Positions 51,333 through 61,900 are shown, numbered from the stretch's first letter. The stretch is DNA of 64,000 bases from Pseudomonas putida W15Oct28 (GCF_000708715.2 NZ_JENB01000004.1:148708-212707), one strand, 5' to 3'. Made by a program: numbers and translations. Notes: generated by a model not told the origin, from the letters alone.

Positions 51333-52241
51333 TTACGGACGCTCGTCCACACCTTCAGCCTTGACTGGAGGGATCAGGTCTTCGCTGTTCAGGTTCAGCC
51401 AGATCAGTACCACGTTGGCGATGTAGATCGACGAGTAGGTACCGGCCATGACGCCGATGAACAGGGCCAGCGAGAAGCCGAACAGGTTGTCGCCACCGAA
51501 GAACAGCAGCGCGGCAATGGCCAGCAAGGTCGAAACCGAGGTGGCGATGGTGCGCAGCAGGGTCTGGGTGGTCGAAACGTTGATGTTCTCGATCAGCGAG
51601 GCCTTGCGCATGACGCGGAAGTTCTCACGCACCCGGTCGAACACCACGATGGTGTCGTTCAGCGAGTAGCCGATGATCGCCAGCACCGCCGCCAGTACCG
51701 TCAGGTCGAAGGTAATCTGGAAGAACGACAGGATACCCAGGGTGACCACCACGTCGTGGATCAGCGAGATGATCGCACCCACGGCGAACTTCCACTGGAA
51801 GCGGAAGGCCAGGTAGATAAGGATGCCGCCCAAGGCCATGAGCATGCCCATGCCACCCTGGTCGCGCAGCTCTTCACCCACCTGCGGGCCAACGAACTCG
51901 ACACGCTTGAGCGTGGCCGGGTTGTCGCCGCCAGCCTTCTGCAGGGCAGCGGCCACCTTGTTACCCAGCTGCGGGTCATCGCCCGGCATACGCACCAGCA
52001 GGTCGGTGGTAGCGCCGAAGCTCTGCACCACGGCCTCGTGGAAGCCGGAATCGACCAGCTCGGCACGCACCGCCTTGAGGTCGGCCGGGCGCTCGTAAGT
52101 CAGCTCGATCAGCGTACCGCCGGTGAAGTCCAGGCCAAAGTTGAGGCCCTTCTGCCACCAGCTGAACAGCGCCAGCACGGTGAGGAGCACGGTAATGGCG
52201 AACGCGACATTGCGCACGCCCATGAAGTTGATGGTTTTCAT
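51333..52241 (-). CDS. secF: Protein translocase subunit SecF
   Basis: 302 residues from the ATG at 52241 (MKTINFMGVRNVAFA), with six predicted helices and the family stretches LDFTGGTLIEL and GYSLNDTIVVFDRVREN. With SecD it uses proton motive force to pull exported proteins out of SecYEG. Ten bases separate it from secD. Confidence 0.96.
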   Translation of the reverse strand: MKTINFMGVRNVAFAITVLLTVLALFSWWQKGLNFGLDFTGGTLIELTYERPADLKAVRAELVDSGFHEAVVQSFGATTDLLVRMPGDDPQLGNKVAAALQKAGGDNPATLKRVEFVGPQVGEELRDQGGMGMLMALGGILIYLAFRFQWKFAVGAIISLIHDVVVTLGILSFFQITFDLTVLAAVLAIIGYSLNDTIVVFDRVRENFRVMRKASLIENINVSTTQTLLRTIATSVSTLLAIAALLFFGGDNLFGFSLALFIGVMAGTYSSIYIANVVLIWLNLNSEDLIPPVKAEGVDERP

Positions 52242-52251
52242 CGCAGCTCCC

Positions 52252-54117
52252 TCAAACCCACAGCTTCTTGATGTCACGCCCGCCGCAGGTCAGGTTGACC
52301 ATTGCGCGGGTCACCATGACGGCGGTGAACATCGAGGTGAAAATCCCGAGGGACATGGTAACCGCAAAGCCTTTGACCGGGCCGGTACCCATGGCGAACA
52401 GGATACCGCCGACCAGCAGGCTGGTCAGGTTGGCGTCGATGATCGCGGTGTAGGCGCGGTTGAAGCCTTCGTGGATGGCGCGCTGTACCGACATGCCGGA
52501 TTTCAGCTCTTCGCGGATACGCGAGAAGATCAGCACGTTGGCGTCCACCGCCATACCCATGGTCAACACGATACCGGCAATACCCGGCAGCGTCAGGGTA
52601 GCGCCCAGCAGCGACATCAGCGCCAGCAGCAGCACCATGTTGCCCGCCAGGGCGATGGTGGCGATCACGCCGAAGCCGCGGTAGATAGCGATGATGAACA
52701 GCGAGACGAACAGCATGCCCCACAGCGACGCATCGACACCCTTGGTGATGTTGTCGGCACCCAGGCTTGGGCCAATGGTACGTTCTTCAGCGAAGTACAT
52801 CGGCGCGGCCAGACCACCGGCACGCAGCAGCAGGGCCAGCTCGGACGATTCGCCCTGGCCGTTCAGGCCGGTGATGCGGAACTGGCTGCCCAGTGGCGAC
52901 TGGATGGTCGCCAGGCTGATGATCTTCTTCTCTTCCACGAAGCTTTGTACGGCAACGTCCTTCTCGACGCCGTCGACGGTCTGCTTCACGTAGCGGGTGA
53001 CCGGCTTCTGCTCGATGAAGATCACTGCCATGCTGCGGCCGACGTTGCTACGGGTAGCACGGCTCATCAGCTCGCCACCGTGGCCATCCAGGCGGATGTT
53101 CACTTGTGGGCGGCCGTGCTCGTCAAAGCTGGCCTGGGCGTCGGTAACCTGGTCACCGGTGATGATCAGGCCGCGCTCGACCGGGGCAGAACGGCCGCCT
53201 TCGCGGAACTCGAACACTTCGGTAGTGGCCTTGGACGCACCCGGCTCGGCACCAAAGCGGAACTCCAGGTTGGCGGTTTTACCGAGGATACGCTTGGCTT
53301 CGGCAGTGTCCTGCACGCCTGGCAGCTCGACCACGATACGGTTGGCGCCCTGGCGCTGTACCAGCGGCTCAGCCACGCCCAGCTCGTTGACACGGTTGCG
53401 GACGGTGGTGAGGTTCTGCTTGATCGAATATTCGCGGATCTCGGCAACTTTTGCCTGAGTCAGCGCCAGACGCAGCACGGCGAGGTCATTGCGCTCGGTG
53501 GTGGTCAGGTCGAAATCATTGAAATTCTTGCGGATCAGGGCATGTGCCTGTTCGCGGGTTGCATCGTCAGCGAAGCCCAGCATGATGCCGCCATCCTGCT
53601 GAGGCAGGCTGCGGTAGCGGACGCGCTCTTTGCGCAGCAAGGTCTTGACCTCGCCTTCGTAGACTTTCATGCGGGCCGTCATGGCCTTGTCCATGTCCAC
53701 TTCCAGCAGGAAGTGCACACCACCGGACAGGTCCAAGCCCAGTTTCATAGGGCTTGCACCCAGGTTGCGCAGCCATTGCGGGGTAGTCTGTGCCAGGTTC
53801 AGGGCCACGACGTAATCATCGCCCAGTGCCTTGCGCACTACATCCTTGGCTGGCAGCTGGTCTTCCTGGTTGGTCAGGCGGATCAGCCCGCTGCCCTTCT
53901 CACCCAGGCTAACGCCCTTGACGGCGATCTTGGCATCGACCAGCGCCTTGCTGACGCGATCGAGGTCGGCCTGGTTCACCTGCAGCGCCGAGCTGGCACC
54001 GCTGATCTGCACCGCCGGGTCATCCGGGTAGAGGTTGGGAGCGGAATAAATGAAACCGACCACCAGTACCAGCACGATCAGTGCATATTTCCACAGAGGG
54101 TATTTGTTCAGCATCAC
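52252..54117 (-). CDS. secD: Protein translocase subunit SecD
   Basis: 621 residues. An N-terminal helix (KYALIVLVLVVGFIYSAPNL), the periplasmic domain (LGLDLSGGVHFLLEVD) and five C-terminal helices with GMAVDANVLIFSRIREE are present. It works with SecF and YajC. It is followed by secF and preceded by yajC, 60 bases away. Confidence 0.97.
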   Translation of the reverse strand: MMLNKYPLWKYALIVLVLVVGFIYSAPNLYPDDPAVQISGASSALQVNQADLDRVSKALVDAKIAVKGVSLGEKGSGLIRLTNQEDQLPAKDVVRKALGDDYVVALNLAQTTPQWLRNLGASPMKLGLDLSGGVHFLLEVDMDKAMTARMKVYEGEVKTLLRKERVRYRSLPQQDGGIMLGFADDATREQAHALIRKNFNDFDLTTTERNDLAVLRLALTQAKVAEIREYSIKQNLTTVRNRVNELGVAEPLVQRQGANRIVVELPGVQDTAEAKRILGKTANLEFRFGAEPGASKATTEVFEFREGGRSAPVERGLIITGDQVTDAQASFDEHGRPQVNIRLDGHGGELMSRATRSNVGRSMAVIFIEQKPVTRYVKQTVDGVEKDVAVQSFVEEKKIISLATIQSPLGSQFRITGLNGQGESSELALLLRAGGLAAPMYFAEERTIGPSLGADNITKGVDASLWGMLFVSLFIIAIYRGFGVIATIALAGNMVLLLALMSLLGATLTLPGIAGIVLTMGMAVDANVLIFSRIREELKSGMSVQRAIHEGFNRAYTAIIDANLTSLLVGGILFAMGTGPVKGFAVTMSLGIFTSMFTAVMVTRAMVNLTCGGRDIKKLWV

Positions 54118-54177
54118 GCCGCCCGTTCAAGACGCGGGGCGCTTTGCGCGCCCCGACTGGAAAATAAAACCGGTAAC

Positions 54178-54513
54178 TCAGATAGCCTTGAGCGTACCTT
54201 TTGGCAGGGTTGCCGCGATGGCGCCCTTCTGGAACTTCAGCTCGACAGTGTCGGAAACTTCCAGCACAACGAAATCATCGGAAACCTTGACGATCTTGCC
54301 GGCGATGCCGCCGTTGGTGACAACTTCGTCACCTTTCTGCAAGTTGCCGAGCAGGTTCTTCTGCTCTTTGGCACGTTTGGCCTGTGGACGCCAGATCATC
54401 AGGTAGAAGATGACCAGGAAACCGACCAGGAAGATCCACTCGAAGCCGGTACCGGCTGGGCCAGCGGCAGGTGCTGCAGCGTCCGCGTATGCGGCGGGGA
54501 TGAAGAAGCTCAT
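54178..54513 (-). CDS. yajC: Sec translocon accessory subunit YajC
   Basis: 111 residues. One membrane helix (about residues 25-43, FEWIFLVGFLVIFYLMIWRP) is followed by PQAKRAKEQKNLLGNLQKGD and the SH3-like part GDEVVTNGGIAGKIV. It is part of SecDF-YajC. Confidence 0.96.
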   Translation of the reverse strand: MSFFIPAAYADAAAPAAGPAGTGFEWIFLVGFLVIFYLMIWRPQAKRAKEQKNLLGNLQKGDEVVTNGGIAGKIVKVSDDFVVLEVSDTVELKFQKGAIAATLPKGTLKAI

Positions 54514-54555
54514 TGGGCACTCCTAATGTAATTTTCTAATAATGGATGCAGACAG

Positions 54556-56735
<2,180 letters not shown>

Positions 56736-56842
56736 GATGATGTTCGGTTCGGCAGGGCCGGGAAGTTTAGCCCAATGCGTGAAAATTGACCATGAAAGCC
56801 GATTGACCGACTAGCGGCACCTCTCTATACTGCGCGCCACAC

Positions 56843-56927
56843 GCCCTGATGGCGGAATTGGTAGACGCGGCGGATTCAAAATCCGTTTTCGAAAGGAGTG
56901 GGAGTTCGAGTCTCCCTCGGGGCACCA
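56843..56927 (+). tRNA. tRNA-Leu (anticodon CAA)
   Basis: 85 bases with encoded CCA. The acceptor arm GCCCTGA pairs with TCGGGGC. The anticodon stem GCGGA/TCCGT holds the loop TTCAAAA, giving CAA at position 34-36 (reads UUG). The long variable arm (TTTCGAAAGGAGTG region) is typical of class II tRNAs. The TPsiC loop is GTTCGAG. A terminator follows immediately. Confidence 0.96.
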
Positions 56928-56935
56928 AAATCCGG

Positions 56936-56964
56936 AAAAAACCGACCTTATGGTCGGTTTTTTT
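56936..56964 (+). terminator. Terminator of tRNA-Leu
   Basis: AAAACCGACC-TTAT-GGTCGG followed by seven T. A nearly identical copy occurs at 57817-57847. Confidence 0.93.
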
Positions 56965-57007
56965 GTGCCTGCTAATCAGCCAGCAGCACAGTCGCCCCTC
57001 CACTCAA

Positions 57008-57036
57008 CAGAAAGTTACACAAAACGTAACTTTCTG
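57008..57036. promoter_or_regulatory. Perfect inverted repeat, likely abiE operator
   Basis: CAGAAAGTTAC (57008-57018) and GTAACTTTCTG (57026-57036) are exact mirror arms with a seven-base centre. It lies 66 bases before the AbiEi-type start. AbiEi antitoxins repress their own promoters by binding inverted repeats. Confidence 0.6.
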
Positions 57037-57057
57037 TGCACCAGGATCGCTACAGAT

Positions 57058-57092
57058 CTACACTTGGTTTCACTGATCGTGACTTTGTGTAG
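57058..57092. promoter_or_regulatory. Second imperfect inverted repeat before abiEi
   Basis: CTACAC (57058-57063) and GTGTAG (57087-57092) flank an inner TCAC/GTGA pair. It ends ten bases before the start codon and could be a second operator or cover the promoter. Confidence 0.4.
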
Positions 57093-57102
57093 AGCCACCG
57101 CC

Positions 57103-57657
57103 ATGCGCGAACAACCCTTGCGACGTCTCTATAAAGGCCTGCAGCAGCTAGCCACTGCACAACGCTATCTGTTCACCCCCGCAGATATGCGAGCCCTGCT
57201 CCCGGACCTCACCGATATCGCCTATCGGGCTCTATTAAGCCGAGCCGCCAACGACAGCACCTTGATCAGGCTCTGCCGTGGCCTCTATCTCTACACCCCG
57301 GTAAAGCCAAATCAAGGGCTTGTTCTGTACCACGCCGCTGCACGTCTGCGAGCGAACAACCTGAACTACATCAGCCTGGAATCCGCCCTTAGCGATGCAG
57401 GCATCATTTCGCAGGTGCCCCTGAACTGGCTCACCCTGATGTCGTCTGGCCGAAGCCAGATCATACGTTGCGGCACATTCGGCACCCTTGAGTTCATCCA
57501 CACCAAACGCAAGGCCGCCGACCTTCAGGGCCAGATCGACTACGACCAACGCTGCCGCTTGTGGCGCGCCAAGCCAGCCCTTGCAATCGCGGACATGAAG
57601 CGCGCCAAGCGCAGCCTTGACCTGATCGATTGGGAAATTGCCAATGAACTTGTTTGA
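57103..57657 (+). CDS. AbiEi-type antitoxin / transcriptional repressor (type IV TA)
   Basis: 184 residues from the ATG at 57103. The N-terminal winged-helix part (LQQLATAQRYLFTPADMRAL, LSRAANDSTLIRLCRGLYLY) and the C-terminal antitoxin domain (YISLESALSDAGIIS, GTLEFIHTKRKAAD, ALAIADMKRAKRSLDLIDWE) match AbiEi. AbiE systems are type IV toxin-antitoxins and phage abortive-infection systems. The toxin gene overlapping its 3' end is truncated, so the antitoxin is probably orphaned but structurally complete. Codon use is less GC-biased than in neighbouring housekeeping genes, in keeping with transfer. Confidence 0.85.
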   Translation: MREQPLRRLYKGLQQLATAQRYLFTPADMRALLPDLTDIAYRALLSRAANDSTLIRLCRGLYLYTPVKPNQGLVLYHAAARLRANNLNYISLESALSDAGIISQVPLNWLTLMSSGRSQIIRCGTFGTLEFIHTKRKAADLQGQIDYDQRCRLWRAKPALAIADMKRAKRSLDLIDWEIANELV

Positions 57658-57862
57658 CCAGCTAGTCCAACAGGCCCTGAGCAACATACCGGACCTCGCC
57701 CCGCTACAAGTGGTCGTGGAAAAGGAGCTGCTACACCACGACATCGTGCGAATTCTGAGCGAGTCAGGGATGCTGCAAGGTCTTTGCTTCATCGGTGCCT
57801 CGGAGAACCCAAATCCAAAAAAAACCGACCTTATGGTCGGTTTTTTTGTGCCCAACGATTAA
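57644..57862 (+). pseudogene. Truncated AbiEii-type nucleotidyltransferase toxin
   Basis: The ATG at 57644 overlaps the abiEi end by 14 bases, the typical arrangement. The first 50 or so residues (MNLFDQLVQQALSNIPDLAP, VVVEKELLHHDIVRILSESG, LQGLCFIG) are classic AbiEii. Then, exactly where the catalytic GG[ST]xLR nucleotide site should follow, the sequence changes to a second copy of the tRNA-Leu terminator, whose translation forms the tail (KKTDLMVGFFVPND). AbiEii is normally about 300 residues, so this cannot be active. Confidence 0.75.
57817..57847 (+). terminator. Second copy of the tRNA-Leu terminator
   Basis: CCGACC-TTAT-GGTCGG with flanking A and T runs, identical in stem, loop and downstream GTGCC to 56936-56964. 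It now ends the abiE remnant. Confidence 0.9.
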
Positions 57863-57885
57863 GTCGGGCTAGAGCAAACGTCCTC

Positions 57886-58383
57886 TCAGGGACGAACCGC
57901 TGTCACTTCGATCTCAACCCGCCAGGCAGGGTGCGCCAGGCCTGCAATCTGGAACGCCGAGCGCGCAGGAAGCACCGGCTGCTTGGCGGCTGGCCCGAAG
58001 AACTGGGTGTAGCCGGCCATGAAGCCGTCGAAATCCATCTTGCCGCCGTTCTCCGGCCCGCCCACCAGGAACACCTGCATCTTCACCACGTCAGTGAGGC
58101 CAAGACCCAGCGTTTTCAGCTGCTGCTGGATGCTTTCAAGCACATTGATGGTTTGTGCCTTGGTATCACCGTAGGCTTCCAGCGAATCCTTGGGCGCATC
58201 GGGGTGGATCACCGACGGGACAGAACCGCTCAGATAGACGATCGACTTCCCGGCAGGAATCTCTACAGCCGACGAGATAGGGAAACTACCTGCGCCATGG
58301 CGCACGATATCTTGTGCATGAACGCTGCCGACAACGGCTAAGCCCAACGCCAGTGCAGCAACGGTCTTGAAAGCGAATTTCAT
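57886..58383 (-). CDS. Exported RidA-family (enamine/imine deaminase) protein
   Basis: 165 residues from the ATG at 58383, with AGGAGA seven to nine bases upstream. A clear signal peptide (MKFAFKTVAALALGLAVVGS, cut near AQD) precedes a RidA/YjgF domain (KSIVYLSGSVPS, LKTLGLGLTDVVKMQVFLVG, PARSAFQIAGLAHPAWRVEI). Typical RidA proteins are cytosolic, about 125 residues long, and hydrolyse reactive imines. The export signal and the Tat-type oxidase directly upstream on the same strand suggest joint work in the periplasm. The conserved Arg of active RidA is present near PARSAF. Confidence 0.85.
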   Translation of the reverse strand: MKFAFKTVAALALGLAVVGSVHAQDIVRHGAGSFPISSAVEIPAGKSIVYLSGSVPSVIHPDAPKDSLEAYGDTKAQTINVLESIQQQLKTLGLGLTDVVKMQVFLVGGPENGGKMDFDGFMAGYTQFFGPAAKQPVLPARSAFQIAGLAHPAWRVEIEVTAVRP

Positions 58384-58462
58384 ACTTCTCTCCTGATGGT
58401 TACACAAGAATGTACACGCATCAATGAGGCGTGTACGGGTCATTCCATTGCGATATGTGTGC

Positions 58463-59878
58463 TTAGAATCGATAGAGGCTGAAGGGTTTCGGGTCCAGCA
58501 CCGGCGCCTTTCCAAGCAGCAGGTCCGCCGTCAACTCGGACGACACCGGGCTTTCGGTCATACCCCAACCGGTCGCGGTGTTGATGACCAAGCCTGGGTA
58601 TTCGTTGACCTGCGAAATGATGGGGTTCTCATCCGGGGCGATGGCCATGGCACCGCTCCACTGATCGATCAACTTCGCATCCTTGAAGGCAGGGAACTCG
58701 ACTTTGAGCTTTTCCAGAGATGCATCCAGCTCCGGGATATCCGGGGCCGCCGTCATCAGCCTGTTTTTCTCGAAGGGCGAGACTTCGTCCAGCCTCCAAT
58801 GCGTGGGCTGAGTGAACGAATCGATCAGTTGCTTGTTGAGTGAGATGTGCACCGGGAAGTCGGGGATGGCCAGCAATGGCAGGTATTTATAGCCATACAT
58901 GAACGACTCTTTGACCACCGGGGCAACGACGACACGCGGCGAGGTGGCGTATGTACCGTCGGCCTGCTCGCGGAAGTAGATGTTCCCTGGCAGTGCGACG
59001 TTGCCCCCCGGTGCACGGGGTGCCGCGCTGATGATTTGCTGGGACTGGTAAGCGGGCAAGGTCGGCACATCGACGCCCAGGTTCTGCATGAACAGCCTGG
59101 ACCAGGCGCCGCCGGCCACGACCACGCGAGAAGTCCTGATGGCGCCCTTCTCGGTCACCACATCGGAGATGACGCCTGCCTGGGTTTCCAGGCCCCTTGC
59201 GGCGCAGTGGGTGTAGATGCGCACACCCACTTTCTTGGCGTACTCCGCCATGACAAACGATGCGCGCTCGGCATCCAGGCTACCGGAGTCTTCCTCGAAA
59301 CCTGCAACCTTCCAGCTCGATGATGCGCCGCGCAGCCGCTGTTCGAGTTCATTACCTTGAATGATTCGGGTCTTGAAGGGGTTGTCCGCTGCGACTTCCC
59401 GGCTTTTGACATCGATCCACTTTCTGACGCCTTCCAGGTCTTCTTCATCGAAAGGAACTTCGACCCGGCCTTGCGTGCGATAGCTGGTATCTGCACCCAC
59501 TTTGGCATTCATCTCGCGCCAACGTTGTTTGGCAAGATGGTGCAACTGGAACGTCGCATCAGGCATCTTGTAGGTCATGACCTGACCATAGAACCTGCAG
59601 GACTGCTCGCCGGCAATATCACCTTTTTCAACGACGACTACCGAGAGACCACGCTCGACAAGATTGATTGCGGTCATGAGCCCCAGAATACCAGCGCCAA
59701 CAACGACGACGTCTGCCTGCTTGGGTAGCGCCCCCTCGGTGCCTTCTACAAAACCAAACCGCGGTTTGCCGGGGATCAACCTGCCTTCGCGGGTCAGCAA
59801 GGGGGTCAGAATGCCTGCGCCCGCTCCGATAGCCACGACGCCGCCGCCGATCAAAAATTTACGCCTCGTCATTCCCAT
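58463..59878 (-). CDS. Tat-exported FAD-dependent amine/D-amino-acid oxidoreductase
   Basis: 471 residues from the ATG at 59878 (AAGGAAA seven bases upstream). The twin-arginine signal TRRKFL (4-9) and hydrophobic stretch to residue 28 mark export with bound cofactor. FAD site GAGILG is at 61-66 and the C-terminal GLVINTATGWGMTESPVS closes the DAO fold. It should oxidise an amine or D-amino acid to an imine. The gene precedes the exported RidA gene by 79 bases on the same strand. Substrate unknown. Confidence 0.87.
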   Translation of the reverse strand: MGMTRRKFLIGGGVVAIGAGAGILTPLLTREGRLIPGKPRFGFVEGTEGALPKQADVVVVGAGILGLMTAINLVERGLSVVVVEKGDIAGEQSCRFYGQVMTYKMPDATFQLHHLAKQRWREMNAKVGADTSYRTQGRVEVPFDEEDLEGVRKWIDVKSREVAADNPFKTRIIQGNELEQRLRGASSSWKVAGFEEDSGSLDAERASFVMAEYAKKVGVRIYTHCAARGLETQAGVISDVVTEKGAIRTSRVVVAGGAWSRLFMQNLGVDVPTLPAYQSQQIISAAPRAPGGNVALPGNIYFREQADGTYATSPRVVVAPVVKESFMYGYKYLPLLAIPDFPVHISLNKQLIDSFTQPTHWRLDEVSPFEKNRLMTAAPDIPELDASLEKLKVEFPAFKDAKLIDQWSGAMAIAPDENPIISQVNEYPGLVINTATGWGMTESPVSSELTADLLLGKAPVLDPKPFSLYRF

Positions 59879-60347
59879 GACACTTTCCTTTCCTGGTATT
59901 CGGTGTGGGTTGCATCAGCCCACAGGCGGCGAGTCACCTACCTGGCCGCCAGCCGCCGCGGTCAACTTGGCGGCCGTCGCGTGCAGGCTGATGCTTAAAA
60001 TTGAAGGGCGGCTATTTTGTTGATGACCCGCTTCGGGAAAAAGCGCTGTGGGCAAATACTTAGTTCAGCCATTTTGAAACTATCATGCAGGTGACATAAA
60101 TAGTTAATATGGCGACACCCAATACTCGAAAGAGGAAAGTTAGTTATGGCGAAGATTCTGGATTAGTTTCTAACGTGCGCTGAGGCAATGAATGCGGCGA
60201 ATTCAGCAATCGTTTGAGATATAGCGTTCCGTGGCGACATTTCATCGCCACATATTCTGTATGGACAAAGGCATCGGCAGCCGACGGTGGCAGACCCGTC
60301 CAATGCCCAGCGCAAACTGGGCTCAATTTTCTCTGTCCGCCCTTGGT
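59879..60347. other. Intergenic region, no gene recognised
   Basis: About 470 bases, more AT-rich in the middle (60050-60170) than its surroundings. It should contain the promoter for the oxidase/RidA pair. A 60-codon minus-strand frame at 60144-60326 has no ribosome site or family resemblance. Confidence 0.4.
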
Positions 60348-60770
60348 TCAGGCGCTCTTCATGCCGAGATCCTCAGCAAACCGAAGCAGGTAGCCGTCCG
60401 GGTCCTGCACCAGGAAATTGCGCTGGCCGACCAGCATGCCGCCCTGGCGGTACCAACGCTCTTCAATCGGCTTTCTGATGCTATGCCCCGCAACCCCCAG
60501 CGACGCGACCAAGGCCCGTGCATCAGCGCATTCGATCGACAGGTTGATGCCTCGACCATACGGCGGCTCCAGCGGGCCGACCCGCCAGGGTGAGTCACTC
60601 TGCCAGTCCTGCTCCAGCATCAGCTGGCTGCCACCAAAAGACAGGAAGGCAAAATGCTCTTCTGGCCGGTCGTATTCAATCTTGAAGCCGAGTACGCCGC
60701 AGTAAAATGCCAGGCTGCGAGGTAGATCAGAAACAATCAGCTCGGGCACCAAGGGATTTAGCTTAAACAA
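60348..60770 (-). CDS. VOC-family (glyoxalase/bleomycin-resistance fold) protein
   Basis: 140 residues from a TTG at 60770, chosen because AAGGA lies nine bases upstream and the family sequence begins there (FKLNPLVPELIVSDLPRSLA). Two VOC half-domains are visible (FYCGVLGFKIEYDRPEEHFA and INLSIECADARALV ... QRNFLVQDPDGYLLRFAEDL). The E in the DPDGYLLRF motif position is not clear as a metal ligand, so it may be a binding protein. Function unknown. Confidence 0.8.
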   Translation of the reverse strand: MFKLNPLVPELIVSDLPRSLAFYCGVLGFKIEYDRPEEHFAFLSFGGSQLMLEQDWQSDSPWRVGPLEPPYGRGINLSIECADARALVASLGVAGHSIRKPIEERWYRQGGMLVGQRNFLVQDPDGYLLRFAEDLGMKSA

Positions 60771-61078
60771 TGTTCTGATTCCTTTCAGGGTAAGTCGACT
60801 GGCAACTATGAACAGGTCGCCCTGAAAAAGGTAGCTTGTCAGAGTGGTCGCCCAACGCAGCTCAATGCAGCTCACACCCATCAGATCCGCCCGAAAAAAT
60901 CCCTCCTCTTTGACGCCGCCCCAATGGCTCTGGGACCTGTAGCAATACCTGCATTCTATTGGCCGCCGTCATGACTAACACTTAAGCTGTCATTCGTCGG
61001 ATATATGCCGAAAGTATTGATAGCGTAATGGCACTTAGCCATAGTTGCGCTCCCATTTCTCCACGCCCTGTGTGACAC
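60771..61078. other. Intergenic region between divergent genes
   Basis: About 310 bases between the VOC gene and the lipoprotein gene. It holds the two divergent promoters; nothing else stands out. Base composition near 60960-61040 is AT-richer than average. Confidence 0.35.
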
Positions 61079-61759
61079 ATGAAAACAATCGCGCCCTGCA
61101 TGGCGGCAATGATGCTGCTCAGTGGGTGCAATGGAGTGCCAACGTCGTACGTTTCAGATCCCGTCTACAGCCAGGCTTTCGTGGTCACTTCTGGTGCCCC
61201 GCTGCCAATGTTGCTGATGGCCAGCGCCATCCAGTGGAACGAGGATTACGCAGTAACCGCCAAACACACCCCCTTCCTGCGCAACGTTGTCCACGAGGGC
61301 CTCGGTGACGTGGTGTTCTTCAAGCACAAGGCCAGCGCTGTGCCGCACTGGCGCCAGTACGTGCCGGGGGAAGCCGTGACGGCGGTGGGTTTCAACAGTT
61401 TCATGATGCCGATGCAGGGCAAGGGCCATGCCCTGCCGTCACTGGTACGGCTTGAAGGTACGCCTGGCAGCGTCTTCTACTCGGTGCATGACGGCCCGAT
61501 CACCAAGGGCATGTCGGGTGGGCCGGTGTTTGCCGATGACGGCAAGGTGGTAGGCATCAACGTGGCCATCATTCCCACCAGCGAGATCGACGCGGGCAAG
61601 CGCCCGGACCTGGCTGGCAAGGACCGCATCAGCGTGTTCATGTCGTTCAGCGAGATCGACAAGGAATGGCGGCGTTTTCAGTACCTGACGGCACACAAAG
61701 GCAAGCCTCAGGCACCGGCTTCGGTCAAAGGCTACGTGGCGGTTGCCGCCAAGCCGTGA
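61079..61759 (+). CDS. Trypsin-like serine-protease lipoprotein
   Basis: 226 residues. The lipobox LLSGC puts a lipidated cysteine at residue 17. The catalytic pattern of chymotrypsin-fold proteases is apparent: H63 (TAKHTPFLRN), D77 (EGLGDVVFF) and S146 (TKGMSGGPVFADDGKVVG). The protein is small and lacks a PDZ domain, unlike DegP/DegS. It is probably anchored to the inner or outer membrane. It stands alone in its direction; the role is unknown. The residue assignments are by motif position only. Confidence 0.75.
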   Translation: MKTIAPCMAAMMLLSGCNGVPTSYVSDPVYSQAFVVTSGAPLPMLLMASAIQWNEDYAVTAKHTPFLRNVVHEGLGDVVFFKHKASAVPHWRQYVPGEAVTAVGFNSFMMPMQGKGHALPSLVRLEGTPGSVFYSVHDGPITKGMSGGPVFADDGKVVGINVAIIPTSEIDAGKRPDLAGKDRISVFMSFSEIDKEWRRFQYLTAHKGKPQAPASVKGYVAVAAKP

Positions 61760-61807
61760 GGCAGGTCGCGATTGAGGATGGAAAGCGGCTTATGATGTGC
61801 GGCTAAT

Positions 61808-61900
61808 GGCCTCTTCGCGGGTGAACCCGCTCCCACAGGGCCTGCACAGGATTTGAGTCTTGTGCAGTACCTGTGGGAGCGGGTTTACCCGCGAAGAAGC
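61808..61900. repeat. Inverted REP pair (GCGGGTGAACCCGCTCCCAC type)
   Basis: GGCCTCTTCGCGGGTGAACC and its mirror with a TTTACC variant enclose about 40 bases. It lies between two genes on the same strand, the protease and the acetyltransferase. Confidence 0.88.

Noticed and set aside
57235..57855. 206-codon frame antisense to abiEi
   Set aside because: The plus-strand AbiEi/AbiEii arrangement is recognisable; this one is not.
56843..57862. A genomic island integrated at tRNA-Leu
   Set aside because: The terminator is duplicated, but the tRNA 3' end itself is not and no integrase is present, so only a small insertion or deletion event is claimed.
60144..60326. 60-codon minus-strand frame in the gap after the Tat oxidase
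   Set aside because: No ribosome site, no recognisable sequence; probably chance.
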